Positions 43,459 through 52,687 of a DNA stretch of 64,000 nucleotides are shown in pieces. Source of the stretch: Bifidobacterium scardovii JCM 12489 = DSM 13734 (GTDB lineage: Bacteria > Actinomycetota > Actinomycetes > Actinomycetales > Bifidobacteriaceae); the NCBI RefSeq assembly GCF_001042635.1, contig NZ_AP012331.1:2108001-2172000 (forward strand). The letters run 5' to 3'. Numbering within the stretch: position 1 is the first letter of the stretch; every line of letters starts with the position of its first letter. The notes under the pieces were generated by a model. That model was not told the DNA's origin. It saw only the letters and a list, made by a program, of their open reading frames with translations, and did no database searches. The position numbers were made by a program, and so were the translations under genes.

Positions 43459-44757
43459 ATGGCATACTCCGAAATACCCTCCAGCGTGGCGGCGTTCATG
43501 CAGCGCATCACCGACCTATGCGGCGACGAGCACGCCGACTGGGCCGAGAACTTCAACGCCTGCTTCGCCAACACGCTGCTCACCACCGTCAACCGGCACG
43601 ACGATGGCACCACCTTCCTGCTGACCGGCGACATCCCCGCGATGTGGCTGCGCGACTCCACGGCCCAGCTGCGCCCGTACCTCGTCATCGCCGACGGGGA
43701 CAGCGACCTGGCCTCGATGATCGCCGGACTGGTCCGCCAGCAGTTCCGCTTCATCGGCATCGACCCCTATGCGAACGCGTTCAACGAGACGCCGAGCGGC
43801 GCCACCTGGGACCCCGACGACCGCTCCGACCAGTCGAGCCCGTGGCTGTGGGAGCGCAAGTACGAGGTCGACTCGCTGTGCTACCCGATCCAGCTCGCTT
43901 GGCTGCTCTACCGGAACACCGGCTGCACCGAGCAGTTCGACGACGGCTTCGTCGCCGGGGTCAGGCGCATCCTCGACGTGTTCGAGACCGAGCAGGACCA
44001 CACGAGGTCGCCGTACTTCTTCATCCGCAACACCACGCTGAAGACCGAGACGCTCGGCAACGACGGCAAGGGTTCCCCCGTGGCCGTCACCGGCATGACC
44101 TGGTCCGGGTTCCGCCCCAGCGACGACGCCTGCACCTACCACTACCTGGTGCCTTCGAACATGTTCGCCTCCGTGGTGATGGGCTATCTCGAGCGCATCT
44201 TCGACGGGACGGTCCTCGACGATCCGGACATCGTCGCGCGCGCCGCCGCCCTGCGCTCCTCGATCCGCAACGGCATCGAGACCCACGCCAAGACGACCAA
44301 CCGCAACGGCGAGACGATCTACGCGTTCGAGACCGACGGTCTCGGCAACCACCTGATCATGGACGACAGCAACGTGCCGAGCCTGCTGTCCGCCCCGTAC
44401 CTGGGCTACTGCGCGAACGACGACGAGACGTACCTGGCCACGCGGCGCACGCTGCTCAGCGACGAGAACCCCTACTACTACGAGGGCGCGTGCCTCAAGG
44501 GCATCGGCTCGCCGCACACGCCGCCGCGCTACGTGTGGCCCATCGCGCTGACCATCGAGGCGATGACCAGCGACGACCGGGACCACAAGCGCCGGGTCCT
44601 CGACCGCCTCGTCGCCACCGACGCCGGCACGCACCTCATGCACGAGGGCATCGACGTCGACGACCCGACCAAGTACACGCGCGAATGGTTCAGCTGGTCC
44701 AACATGATGTTCTGCGAACTGGTGATGGACTACTTCGGCATCCGCGTCCGGCGCTGA
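43459..44757 (+). CDS. Exo-alpha-1,6-mannosidase, GH125 family
   Basis: GH125 enzymes are inverting exo-alpha-1,6-mannosidases acting on N-glycan arms. The 432-aa protein has the conserved PAMWLRDSTAQLRPY and RYVWPIALTIEAMTS stretches, SGFRPSDDACTYHYLVPSN and a C-terminal EWFSWSNMMFCELVMD. There is no signal peptide. The ATG at 43459 has only a weak GAAG site. A TTG two codons earlier is possible. It works with GH38 (62.9 kb) on high-mannose or core trimannosyl structures and hands mannose to the next gene. Confidence 0.92.
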   Translation: MAYSEIPSSVAAFMQRITDLCGDEHADWAENFNACFANTLLTTVNRHDDGTTFLLTGDIPAMWLRDSTAQLRPYLVIADGDSDLASMIAGLVRQQFRFIGIDPYANAFNETPSGATWDPDDRSDQSSPWLWERKYEVDSLCYPIQLAWLLYRNTGCTEQFDDGFVAGVRRILDVFETEQDHTRSPYFFIRNTTLKTETLGNDGKGSPVAVTGMTWSGFRPSDDACTYHYLVPSNMFASVVMGYLERIFDGTVLDDPDIVARAAALRSSIRNGIETHAKTTNRNGETIYAFETDGLGNHLIMDDSNVPSLLSAPYLGYCANDDETYLATRRTLLSDENPYYYEGACLKGIGSPHTPPRYVWPIALTIEAMTSDDRDHKRRVLDRLVATDAGTHLMHEGIDVDDPTKYTREWFSWSNMMFCELVMDYFGIRVRR

Positions 44758-44810
44758 CGTTCCCCGGCCCCGCTGTTTTTCCCAAAGTCTTTCCAAAGAA
44801 AGGAATCATC

Positions 44811-46043
44811 ATGACCAATCCGAAATACCGTCTCGGCACCGAGGCCAACCGCATCTTCATGGCCTCCGAGACCTATGAGCTGTTGCGCTTCGGCACCGGC
44901 TTCCCGGCGCCGAACGGAGGCTCCGGCTGGCTGAACGCCGACGGCACCCTCGACCCCTCGCACGGCGTGGAGACCTGGATCACCAGCCGCATGGCGCACG
45001 TCTACTCGATCGGCTCGCTGCTCGGCTATCCGGGCGCCGGAGAGCTGGCCGACCAGGCGCTCAAGGGCCTGACCGGCATCCTGCACGACGACAAGAACGG
45101 CGGCTGGTACCCGCAGGTGCACGAGGACGGCTCCCACGAGCCGGGCAAGGTCTGCTACGCGCACGCCTTCGTGATCCTCGCCGCGTCCTCCGCGCTGCTG
45201 GCCGGGCGCCCGGGCGCCAAGGAGCTGCTCGACGACGCGCTGGCCACGTACGACAGGCACTTCTGGGATGATCAGACCGGCCTGGCCGTCGACACCTGGA
45301 ACACCGAGTTCACCGAGCTCGACCCGTACCGCGGGCTCAACGCCAACATGCACACCACCGAGGCGTTCCTCGCCGTGGCCGACGCCACCGGAGACAACGC
45401 GTACCGCGTGCGCGCCGGCCGCATCATCGACCACGTGCTCGGCTGGGCGAAGCACAACGAGTGGCGCATCCCCGAGCACTTCGGCTCCGACTGGTCCATC
45501 GACCTCGAGTTCAACGCCGACAAGAAGGACGACCAGTTCAAGCCGTACGGCGCCACCCCGGGCCACGGCATCGAGTGGGCGCGCCTGATCACGCAGTGGG
45601 CGCTGAGCTCCTTCGCGAACCGCGAGGGCGCCAAGCCGTATGTCGAGGCCGCCGAGCAGCTGTTCGCCCGCGCCGTGGCCGACGGCTGGAACGCCGACGG
45701 CACCGTCGGCCTGGCCTACACGACCGACTGGAACGGCAAGCCGGTGGTCACCGACCGCATGCACTGGACGCTGGCCGAGTCGCTGAACACCTCCGCGACG
45801 CTGCTCGCCGCCACCGGCAAGGAGGAGTACCGCGACTGGTACGCGACCTTCGCGCAGTACGTGGACGAGCATGTGATCGACCACAAGGGCGGCTCCTGGT
45901 TCCACCAGCTCGACAAGGACAACAACGTGATCGGCACCGTGTGGCCGGGCAAGTCCGACCTGTACCACGCGTTCCAGTCCACGCTGATCCCGTTCCTCGA
46001 CCCGGCCGTGTCCATCGCCACCGCCGTGAAGAACGCCGCCTGA
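44811..46043 (+). CDS. AGE-family sugar isomerase, probable D-mannose isomerase
   Basis: The N-acylglucosamine 2-epimerase family includes mannose isomerases and cellobiose epimerases with an alpha6/alpha6 barrel. The 410-aa protein has family His regions such as VCYAHAFVI, NANMHTTEAFL, TPGHGIEWARL and DRMHWTLAE. AAAGAAAGGAA precedes the ATG, 53 bp after GH125. Because GH125 frees mannose and a fructokinase is upstream, mannose to fructose is the most sensible reaction. Epimerisation of ManNAc cannot be ruled out, but no sialic acid genes are nearby. Confidence 0.85.
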   Translation: MTNPKYRLGTEANRIFMASETYELLRFGTGFPAPNGGSGWLNADGTLDPSHGVETWITSRMAHVYSIGSLLGYPGAGELADQALKGLTGILHDDKNGGWYPQVHEDGSHEPGKVCYAHAFVILAASSALLAGRPGAKELLDDALATYDRHFWDDQTGLAVDTWNTEFTELDPYRGLNANMHTTEAFLAVADATGDNAYRVRAGRIIDHVLGWAKHNEWRIPEHFGSDWSIDLEFNADKKDDQFKPYGATPGHGIEWARLITQWALSSFANREGAKPYVEAAEQLFARAVADGWNADGTVGLAYTTDWNGKPVVTDRMHWTLAESLNTSATLLAATGKEEYRDWYATFAQYVDEHVIDHKGGSWFHQLDKDNNVIGTVWPGKSDLYHAFQSTLIPFLDPAVSIATAVKNAA

Positions 46044-46054
46044 GACCGCAACTG

Positions 46055-46085
46055 ATGTGGCTCCCCTCAGGGAGGGGAGCCACAT
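46055..46085. terminator. Bidirectional hairpin between convergent genes
   Basis: The 14-bp perfect arms ATGTGGCTCCCCTC and GAGGGGAGCCACAT around AGG sit 11 bp after the isomerase stop and 27 bp from the GH20 stop. It can serve both convergent transcripts. Confidence 0.75.
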
Positions 46086-46112
46086 TGGTAATAACTCGGT
46101 AATTACGCCCGA

Positions 46113-48263
46113 TCACGCCCGCGCCGTCGCGCGCAGATAATCGCAGGCCCGCCACAGGATGGCGGCGATGCGGCGCAGTTCGGACTCGCGGCTGACCTCG
46201 CGCCACTGGCGGCAGTAGTCCTCGAACCAGAGTTCGACATCCTGCGCCAGGCGGTACGGTTCCGGCAATCCGGCGACGGACTCCTGGTCAAGCGTGCCGG
46301 CGCCGACCACCATCATCAGCGTCAGCGCGACGTCGTTCATAAGATCCTGCCCGCGGGCTGCCAGCCGCCATGCGTGCAGGTCGCCGCCCGTTCCCGCGCC
46401 GCTCTCGAGCGAGGCGCAGGCCCGCTCCACGATGAGCCGGGCGTCGGAACCCGGCGCAACGACGCCCGGCCTCAGATAGCCGCGATGATGCACGCAGCGC
46501 TCCGCGATCGGCCGCAGCACCGCCTGCCGCGCCCGTCCCAAGTCGCCGCCGTCGATGATGGACCGGCGTTCGGCGGGATCGACCCACCACAGGGCGTTCA
46601 CGACGTCGCGGTTGACGCGCCCGTCGCCGTCGTCGACCTCGAAGAAGCGCACGATGTCCTCCCACACGCCCAGCGCGCTCCCGCAGGCGCTGCCGAGCTC
46701 GCCGACCAGGTTTCCGGCAGTATCGCCGTACGCGACGCGCGAGACTGCCGCGCAGAGCTCCCCATACGGCATCTCGCCGGCGCTCCACGAACACTGGGCG
46801 CCCATGACCATGCCGGGCACGCTCATCCTGGGATCGTTGATATGCCCGTAGTCGCCCCAGTCGGTGAGCAGGAATCCGGCGGCCCCATACTCGCGGCCGT
46901 AGCGGGCGATGCGCGAGATGTTGCGCCACGCCGGCTCGATCATCGGCAGGCAGCGGTTCCACGCGTGCACCGCGGGGCAGACGATCTGCGTGGCGCCGGA
47001 ACGGGCGACCAGCGCGATCTGCTCGTCGGTGACATCGGGCGAATACTGCCAGTTGAGCAGCACCGCATCGTCCGGCAGCTGCGGCAGAATCTCGGGCATC
47101 TGCACGGCGATGTCGCCCCACAGCATCGGTTCGCGCCCGCGGCTCGACACATACTCGCACAGCCGGCTCACGTACCGAGCGTACATCGAGCCGACGCCGA
47201 CCCGCTCCGCCTCCGCGCGCGAGCGCCCCTTGCCCAGATCGAAGGTCTCGTCGCCGCAGATGTTGAACTTGCGCGAGCGGAACAGCGGCATGTATTCGTC
47301 GATCAGCCGCGTGGAGAACGCGAACGCCTCGTCGAGCGTGACGTTGAGCGTGTGGTGCGCCATGCGCTCGACGAAGCTGAACGGGCGGTCGGCCTGTTCG
47401 GGGAATTCCCCCAGATCGCGCAGCCGCTGGGTCCTCAACGCCATGTACAGATGCCCGAAGGTGGAGACCGACGGCACCAGCTCGATGCCGCGCTCATGGC
47501 AGTAGCCGTCGAAGGCGACGATGTCCTCGGCGTTCAGCGGCGAGGCGCCGCGCCACACGTCGCTCATCCCCGTGAACGCGAAGGTGTGCTCGACGTAGAG
47601 CTGCAGCTGGTTGTACTTGTACAGGCACAGCCGGTCGACCCATTCCTTGAGCCAGTCCAGCGTGGGGACTCGGCCGCGCGTCACGTCCAGATAGTACCCG
47701 CGCTCCGGCATGGCCGGCCGATCCTCGATGTGGACGGCCGGCAGGCTTGCGCCGCACTGCCGGATGATCTGGCGCAGGGTCTGCACGCCGTGGCGCAGGC
47801 CGGCCGTGGAGCCGCCCCTCACCTCGATGCGGTCCGCCGACCACGCGGCGGCGTAGGCCTCGGATCGGGGATCCCAGCCATAGGGGCCCTCGACCACGGG
47901 CTCGATGTCCAACGCATACTCCTGCTCCCCCAGGGACGGATCGAGCCGCAGCAGGATGACGGCGGGCGAGCCGCCGGCCGCCGCCCGCGCGAAGCCATCC
48001 CGATCGAGACCGGCCGCATCAGCGCGGGTCACGCCCCGCCACACCACGCCGTACCGTTCGATCTCGCCCCGCAGCTGGCCGGCCATGATCTCGCCGGGAT
48101 CGTCGATGGCGGCGTCCCCGACGACGGCGACCTCGGCAAGCCGCACGGCGCCGTCATCGCCGACGTCCATCACCGCCGGCTCGGGCAGCACCGCGAACGG
48201 CGCGTCGGCGCGGGCCGAGAATCCGGTGTCGGACCCGGCGCTGGATTTGGTATTCGTTGCCAT
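46113..48263 (-). CDS. Beta-N-acetylhexosaminidase, GH20 family (second of two)
   Basis: The 716-aa cytosolic protein is paralogous to the GH20 at 9.3 kb. The blocks RGYYLDVTRGRVPTLDWLK and REPMLWGDI are shared, and the catalytic pair is D338-E339 in ICGDETFDLG. GGGGAATG lies before the ATG. It is the last gene of the minus-strand run that starts with the cassette-4 importer and contains the sulfatase, and it follows GH3 by 137 bp. It may remove GlcNAc after desulfation, or accept sulfated GlcNAc directly. The sequence does not decide which. Confidence 0.9.
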   Translation of the reverse strand: MATNTKSSAGSDTGFSARADAPFAVLPEPAVMDVGDDGAVRLAEVAVVGDAAIDDPGEIMAGQLRGEIERYGVVWRGVTRADAAGLDRDGFARAAAGGSPAVILLRLDPSLGEQEYALDIEPVVEGPYGWDPRSEAYAAAWSADRIEVRGGSTAGLRHGVQTLRQIIRQCGASLPAVHIEDRPAMPERGYYLDVTRGRVPTLDWLKEWVDRLCLYKYNQLQLYVEHTFAFTGMSDVWRGASPLNAEDIVAFDGYCHERGIELVPSVSTFGHLYMALRTQRLRDLGEFPEQADRPFSFVERMAHHTLNVTLDEAFAFSTRLIDEYMPLFRSRKFNICGDETFDLGKGRSRAEAERVGVGSMYARYVSRLCEYVSSRGREPMLWGDIAVQMPEILPQLPDDAVLLNWQYSPDVTDEQIALVARSGATQIVCPAVHAWNRCLPMIEPAWRNISRIARYGREYGAAGFLLTDWGDYGHINDPRMSVPGMVMGAQCSWSAGEMPYGELCAAVSRVAYGDTAGNLVGELGSACGSALGVWEDIVRFFEVDDGDGRVNRDVVNALWWVDPAERRSIIDGGDLGRARQAVLRPIAERCVHHRGYLRPGVVAPGSDARLIVERACASLESGAGTGGDLHAWRLAARGQDLMNDVALTLMMVVGAGTLDQESVAGLPEPYRLAQDVELWFEDYCRQWREVSRESELRRIAAILWRACDYLRATARA

Positions 48264-48400
48264 ATGGCATCATTCCCCTTCGTTGGTGTGATGATGATTG
48301 GTGTAATGATGATGAGGTGTGATGATCGGTTCGGCGACGGGTCGGCGCGGCGACGGCGCCCGTTCCGGCGCGCGCCGATCGCGCCCCGGACGGCCGGCCG

Positions 48401-50653
48401 TCAGCGCCCGCGCGCCACGTCCACGTCCACGTCCACGTCGATCGTACGCCCCAAAGCGGTCAGACGGACCCTCACCATGCCGTCGCCGGCGTCCATCAGG
48501 CTCGGGAACGGCACGGCCATGCGCACCTCGCGGCGCTGCCCGGCCTCCAGCCGCAGATACTCGGATCCGACCAGCATGCTCAGCCGCGGCACCCGATGCC
48601 CGCCGACGCAGTGGGCGAACAGGTTCAGCGCGCCGCGCGCGCCCGAGGGGCCGGCGGACACCGCCAACGTCACCGCAAGCGTCTCGGAGCCGGCATCGGC
48701 CGCCGCACGCATATCGTCCACCGTGACCCCGGCCAGCGCGCCGAGACCGAAGCCGAACGGAAGCAGCACCGGCTCGTCCGCGTCGCGGTAGACGTGCGCA
48801 GCGCCCTGCCGGTCGTTGTACCGCACCGGCACCGCGGCCGGGTACGCGGGCAGCGTCACCGGCAGGCGTCCCGGCAGCGCGGCGCCGCCGGCGAGCGCGT
48901 CGGCGACGGCTTGGGGCCCGTACTGCCCCGCGTATCCGGCCCAGACCACCACCGCGGAACGGTCCATGACCCGCGTGAGCACATGCGCGCGCCCGCAGAC
49001 CGCCACCGACACGATCGGCGCGCCGGTTCTGGCGGCGATGGCCTCCAACCGGGCATCCTGACCCCACGGCAGGCCGATGTCCGACAGGTCGACGCCCTCG
49101 CCGCAGGTGGCGCCGTGCTCGGGCACGGCCTTCGCGGCCCCGTTGTCGTCGAAGGCGCTATCGTAGCTGCGCTCGCTGGTGCCGCCGCACACGAACACGA
49201 CCGCGGCGGCCTGCGCCCAGACGTCTTCGGGCAGATCGCCGGGGTCGGGCGCCAGCCGGACGCGGTCGGCGCCGTAACGCCGGCACAGTTCGCGGTAGAC
49301 GCTCGTGCGCTCCCCTTCCGGCACCGGCGCGGTGTAGTCGCCGAGGAAGCAGCCGAAGTCGTCGGCGAACGGACCGGACACGACCACCGTGCCGCCCTGC
49401 GCCGGCGTGCCGGCGAGCAGCGTTCGGATCCCGCCCAGCGCCTCATCCCCCTTGAGCAGCGTCAGCGACTCGCGGGCCATCTCCCTAGAGCGTTCGTGCG
49501 TCACGGCGATGGCCCGCGCGATGCGGTCCGCCGGCAGATCGGGCACCGTCATCGCCGTGTCTCCGTCCGCGGGCAGCAGGCCGAACGCCCGCTTCAGCTC
49601 GAGGACGCGGCGCAGCGACGCGTCCACGGCGGCCGCCACGGCCTCGTCGTCCGCATACTCCTCCAGACTGGCGAAGCCGCGATCCCACAGCGAGATGTCG
49701 ACGCCGGCGAGCAGCGCGGCCCGGCCGGCTGCGGGGATGGACCCCGCCATGTCCGCCAGCCGGTCGACCGCCAGGCCGTCCGCCATGACGACGCCGTCGA
49801 AGCCCAGCTCGCCGCGCAGATAGGTCCTGAGCAGCCACGGATTGGCGCAGCAAGGCACCGAATCGATGTCGTTGTAGGCCGCCATGAAGCCCCACGCGCC
49901 GGCGCGCACCCCGGCCTCCACCGGGGGCAGGTGGATCTCGCGCAGATCGTGCTCGCCGACGACCGCGGACTGCCCGTTACGGCCGCCGACGGCCTCGCCC
50001 TGCGCGGCGAGATGCTTGAGCACCACGGCCACGCCGCCCTTGCCGACGTTGGCGCGCCGCTCGCCCTGCATGCCCGTGACGATGGCCTCGCACAGGCGGG
50101 CCGCCAGCAGCGGGTCCTCGCCGAAGCACTCCTCGCAGCGGCCCCACCGCGGGTCGCGCGCGATGTCGAGCCCGGAGACGAGCGCGATGTGCACGCCGCT
50201 GGCGGCGAGTTCGGCGGCCACGGCGGCTTCGGCCTCGCACACCGCCTGCGGGTCGAAGGTGGCGCCGAGCGCCAGGTTGGTCGGCAGCACGGTGCCGCCG
50301 AGGGCCTGGTGCCCGTGCGGGGTCTCCTCGCTCAGCAGCGTGCCGATGCCGTGCGCCCCGCGGGCCAGCACGGTCTCCTGCACCAGCGCCACCGCCTCGG
50401 GCCGTTCCTCGGGCCGGATGCCGTTGCCCCAGTGCTGCCCCGACCACGGGTCGGCGCGCAGCAGGCCGTACAACGTTCCGAGGCCGCCCCAGCGGTCGAT
50501 CTCGCGCTTCAGCTCGTCCGTGGCCACCAGCCTGCCGCCGGCGTCGCGGCCGACGGCCCTCCACCCGAGCAGGCGCTGGTTGAGCTGCCCGACCTTTTCG
50601 GTGAAGCTCATCGAGGCGATCAAACGGTCGATGGTCCCGGATCCAGTGGTCAT
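48401..50653 (-). CDS. Glycoside hydrolase family 3 protein
   Basis: The 750-aa cytosolic GH3 has an N-terminal barrel with RDPRWGRCEECFGEDP, KHLAAQGE and nucleophile Asp in VVMADGLAVDRL. The second sandwich domain (VVVWAGYAGQYGP) and a C-terminal fibronectin-III-like domain follow. AAAGGACATC precedes the ATG at 50653. The architecture is that of GH3 beta-glucosidases and beta-xylosidases rather than the short NagZ type. The usual SDW after the nucleophile strand reads ADG, so specificity is open. The C-terminus is a (Val-Asp)n run encoded by a GTCCAC tandem repeat. It lies between lacI and GH20. Confidence 0.85.
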   Translation of the reverse strand: MTTGSGTIDRLIASMSFTEKVGQLNQRLLGWRAVGRDAGGRLVATDELKREIDRWGGLGTLYGLLRADPWSGQHWGNGIRPEERPEAVALVQETVLARGAHGIGTLLSEETPHGHQALGGTVLPTNLALGATFDPQAVCEAEAAVAAELAASGVHIALVSGLDIARDPRWGRCEECFGEDPLLAARLCEAIVTGMQGERRANVGKGGVAVVLKHLAAQGEAVGGRNGQSAVVGEHDLREIHLPPVEAGVRAGAWGFMAAYNDIDSVPCCANPWLLRTYLRGELGFDGVVMADGLAVDRLADMAGSIPAAGRAALLAGVDISLWDRGFASLEEYADDEAVAAAVDASLRRVLELKRAFGLLPADGDTAMTVPDLPADRIARAIAVTHERSREMARESLTLLKGDEALGGIRTLLAGTPAQGGTVVVSGPFADDFGCFLGDYTAPVPEGERTSVYRELCRRYGADRVRLAPDPGDLPEDVWAQAAAVVFVCGGTSERSYDSAFDDNGAAKAVPEHGATCGEGVDLSDIGLPWGQDARLEAIAARTGAPIVSVAVCGRAHVLTRVMDRSAVVVWAGYAGQYGPQAVADALAGGAALPGRLPVTLPAYPAAVPVRYNDRQGAAHVYRDADEPVLLPFGFGLGALAGVTVDDMRAAADAGSETLAVTLAVSAGPSGARGALNLFAHCVGGHRVPRLSMLVGSEYLRLEAGQRREVRMAVPFPSLMDAGDGMVRVRLTALGRTIDVDVDVDVARGR

Positions 50654-50794
50654 GCGGATGTCCTTTCCGGCAAAAATTCGTGCTTGCCTGCGTGCGTGCG
50701 TACCGAGCGCGTACCGAGAACGCACCGAGAGAGAGCGTACAGCTCCGTCGGCGGCGACGCTGCCTTTCCGTTATCTCTCGCCCGGAGCGCCGCC

Positions 50795-51898
50795 TCAGGC
50801 GACGCGGTTCTTGGTGCTTTCGCGGATGATGAGCCGGGGCGTGAGTATCTTGCGGTTGCCGCTCACCTGCTCGCCGGCCAGCAGCTTGAGCAGCAGGTTC
50901 GCCACCTTGGCGCCGTATTCGCCGGCGTCGCGGTGCACCGCCGTGATCGAGGGGTACGAGGCCTCGCAGATGAAGCTGTCCTCGAAGCTGACGATGGCCG
51001 GCAGGTTGAAGGGGTACCGGCGCGAGGCGTCCTCGCCGTTCGCCAGCGCGCTTTTGGCGACCAGAATCTCCGTGATCGAACGGAGGCTGGACGCGGCGAG
51101 GATCTCCGTCTCGTAGATGAAGGCCGTCGGCGGCTGCGAGGAGGCCAGGAACCGTTGCGTCAGTTCCACGGCCTTGTCCGTGTCGAAGTCCGTGAATTCG
51201 ACGCGGGCCGATTCCAGATGCCTCTGCTCGGCGAAGCGCAGGAAGGTCTTCTCCCTTTCCTTGCTGTAGTCCAGCGCCGGGTCGCCCGAGATATAGGCGA
51301 TGCGCGTATGCCCCAGCAGCGACAGATGGTCGAGGATCGTCTCCATGGTGCGCGAGTCGTCGATCGACAGGGAGGGCACCAGATCGTAGGCGTCCGGCCC
51401 GCCGGCCAGCACCGCCGCGACCCCCAGTTCCTTGAGCATCGCCGGCCGCGGGTCGTCGGATCGCAGATCCACCAGGATCACGCCATCCACCCGCTTGCGC
51501 CGCGCCCAGTCGCGGTACACGCCGGTCTCCTCCTTGAGCGAGGCGCACGGGCGGTACAGCAGGCCGTATCCCTTGCGGCTCAGCGAGGAGTGCAGGCCGG
51601 CCATGAAATGCAGCATGAAGGTCTCGTTCTGCACATCGGAGGAGCGCGACGGGGCGAAGCCGATCGTCATGGTCTTGGATGAGCCGAGCGCCTGGGCGGC
51701 ATACACCGGGCTCCACCCGTGCCGGGCCGCCAGCTGCTTGACCCGGCGCTTCGTCTCCGCGGACACCCCCGGCCGGTCATTGATGGCGAACGACACGGCG
51801 GTCTGCGAAATGCCGAGCTCATCCGCGATGTCCTTGAGCGTGAACCGCGAAGCGGATGACGCTTTCCCGCCTCGGCCATCATCTTCGAAAGCCGTCAT
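50795..51898 (-). CDS. LacI-family transcriptional regulator
   Basis: The N-terminal helix-turn-helix and hinge (FTLKDIADELGISQTAVSFA, then SAETKRRVKQLAARHGW) are followed by a periplasmic-binding-like effector domain, 367 aa. AAAGG lies eight bases before the ATG at 51898. An ATG two codons upstream is too close to it. It is the only LacI regulator in the window and lies between the DUF202 pair and GH3. It could bind the CTAAA-N4-TTTAG sites at 19.3 and 60.2-60.3 kb or the inverted repeat GTTGC-N6-GCAAC at 51961-51976 just before it. The effector is unknown. Confidence 0.92.
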   Translation of the reverse strand: MTAFEDDGRGGKASSASRFTLKDIADELGISQTAVSFAINDRPGVSAETKRRVKQLAARHGWSPVYAAQALGSSKTMTIGFAPSRSSDVQNETFMLHFMAGLHSSLSRKGYGLLYRPCASLKEETGVYRDWARRKRVDGVILVDLRSDDPRPAMLKELGVAAVLAGGPDAYDLVPSLSIDDSRTMETILDHLSLLGHTRIAYISGDPALDYSKEREKTFLRFAEQRHLESARVEFTDFDTDKAVELTQRFLASSQPPTAFIYETEILAASSLRSITEILVAKSALANGEDASRRYPFNLPAIVSFEDSFICEASYPSITAVHRDAGEYGAKVANLLLKLLAGEQVSGNRKILTPRLIIRESTKNRVA

Positions 51899-51960
51899 CT
51901 GCATAACCTTTCATGGTAGGGAGGGTTCCACCACGCCCTCGCGCATATTCACCAACTCTC

Positions 51961-51976
51961 GTTGCCGGAACGCAAC
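51961..51976. promoter_or_regulatory. Short inverted repeat before lacI
   Basis: GTTGC-CGGAAC-GCAAC lies 63 bp upstream of the lacI start in the gap after the DUF202 pair. It could be an autoregulatory operator. Arms are short, so chance is not excluded. Confidence 0.35.
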
Positions 51977-51992
51977 AGCCCCTCGTCTCATC

Positions 51993-52319
51993 TTATGCCA
52001 TCAGCACCAGCGCCAACGAGGAAAACGACACAATCCCGAGGCATCCGGCGACGACGGCGAGGCCGCCGCCTCCCGGCGGCCTGTCGGCGGCGCCGCGCCG
52101 GTCCACGGCGAGGAACCAGGATTCGTATCTCGACCTGCGCAGCCAGTACACCACGCATTCGGCCGCGAACAGCACGACGCCGCACGCGCAGGCCACGCCC
52201 CAGCGCGAGTCGAGATAGGACAGCGCCCTGATCGCGGCGCAGCACAGCACCCCGGTCGCCAGCAGCGTCCGTTTCCAGGCCAGCCTCGTGCGTTCGATCT
52301 GCACGCCCCGGTCGATCAT
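51993..52319 (-). CDS. Small DUF202-family membrane protein (second)
   Basis: The 108-aa protein starts MIDRGVQIERTRLAWKRTLL, the conserved DUF202 Glu-Arg-Thr-x-x-Ala-Trp region, then three hydrophobic segments. Its ATG overlaps the upstream stop by four bases (ATGA), so the two DUF202 proteins are coupled, like yidH-yidG of enterobacteria. Function is unknown for the family. Its place right after a sulfatase-maturing enzyme suggests a membrane task tied to sulfated-glycan use, for example sulfate or acid export, which is speculation. Confidence 0.8.
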   Translation of the reverse strand: MIDRGVQIERTRLAWKRTLLATGVLCCAAIRALSYLDSRWGVACACGVVLFAAECVVYWLRRSRYESWFLAVDRRGAADRPPGGGGLAVVAGCLGIVSFSSLALVLMA

Positions 52320-52687
52320 CGCGCCCCCATCCATGAGATCACCATGCCGCACGCCACGCATACGGCGCAGACCGTGGTGACGATCGCGAACACGAACTGG
52401 GCGATCGACTCCGGCAGCGGATCGCTCAGACGCATGGCGCGCTCGGTGCGCGCCCAATCGATCCAGGCGAGGATTGGCAGCGCCGATCCGACGAGCAGCG
52501 CCAGCACGACGACCGCCGTCTTCAGCCGGGGCGCCATCGCCACGGTGACGTTGTCGAGGGCGATCGCCAAGGAGACGATGGCGAACGACGTGCGGCACCA
52601 AGCCAGAAACGTGCGTTCATTGGCCAGGCTGAACCGGGGGTCCGGCTCGTCGCCGCAGTCGTAGACCTTACGCGGGAACCGGCTCAT
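52316..52687 (-). CDS. Small DUF202-family membrane protein (first)
   Basis: The 123-aa protein has the DUF202 signature (FSLANERTFLAWCRTSFAI) and three hydrophobic segments. The perfect ribosome site AGGAGGTGA lies inside the 3' end of the radical SAM gene, and the two genes overlap by 20 bp. It is therefore a real, translationally coupled member of the sulfatase operon rather than a chance frame. Confidence 0.85.
   Translation of the reverse strand: MSRFPRKVYDCGDEPDPRFSLANERTFLAWCRTSFAIVSLAIALDNVTVAMAPRLKTAVVVLALLVGSALPILAWIDWARTERAMRLSDPLPESIAQFVFAIVTTVCAVCVACGMVISWMGAR

Noticed and set aside
44811..46043. ManNAc epimerase of sialic acid catabolism
   Set aside because: It is in the AGE family, but no sialidase, lyase or ManNAc kinase is nearby, while GH125 and fructokinase flank it, so mannose isomerase is favoured.
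48264..48400. GATGAT-rich stretch as a regulatory repeat
   Set aside because: Imperfect short trinucleotide-like repeats between GH3 and GH20 show no symmetry or conserved spacing.
48401..50653. NagZ-type beta-N-acetylglucosaminidase
   Set aside because: Length and three-domain layout fit the large GH3 beta-glucosidase class, and the NagZ His motif was not found.
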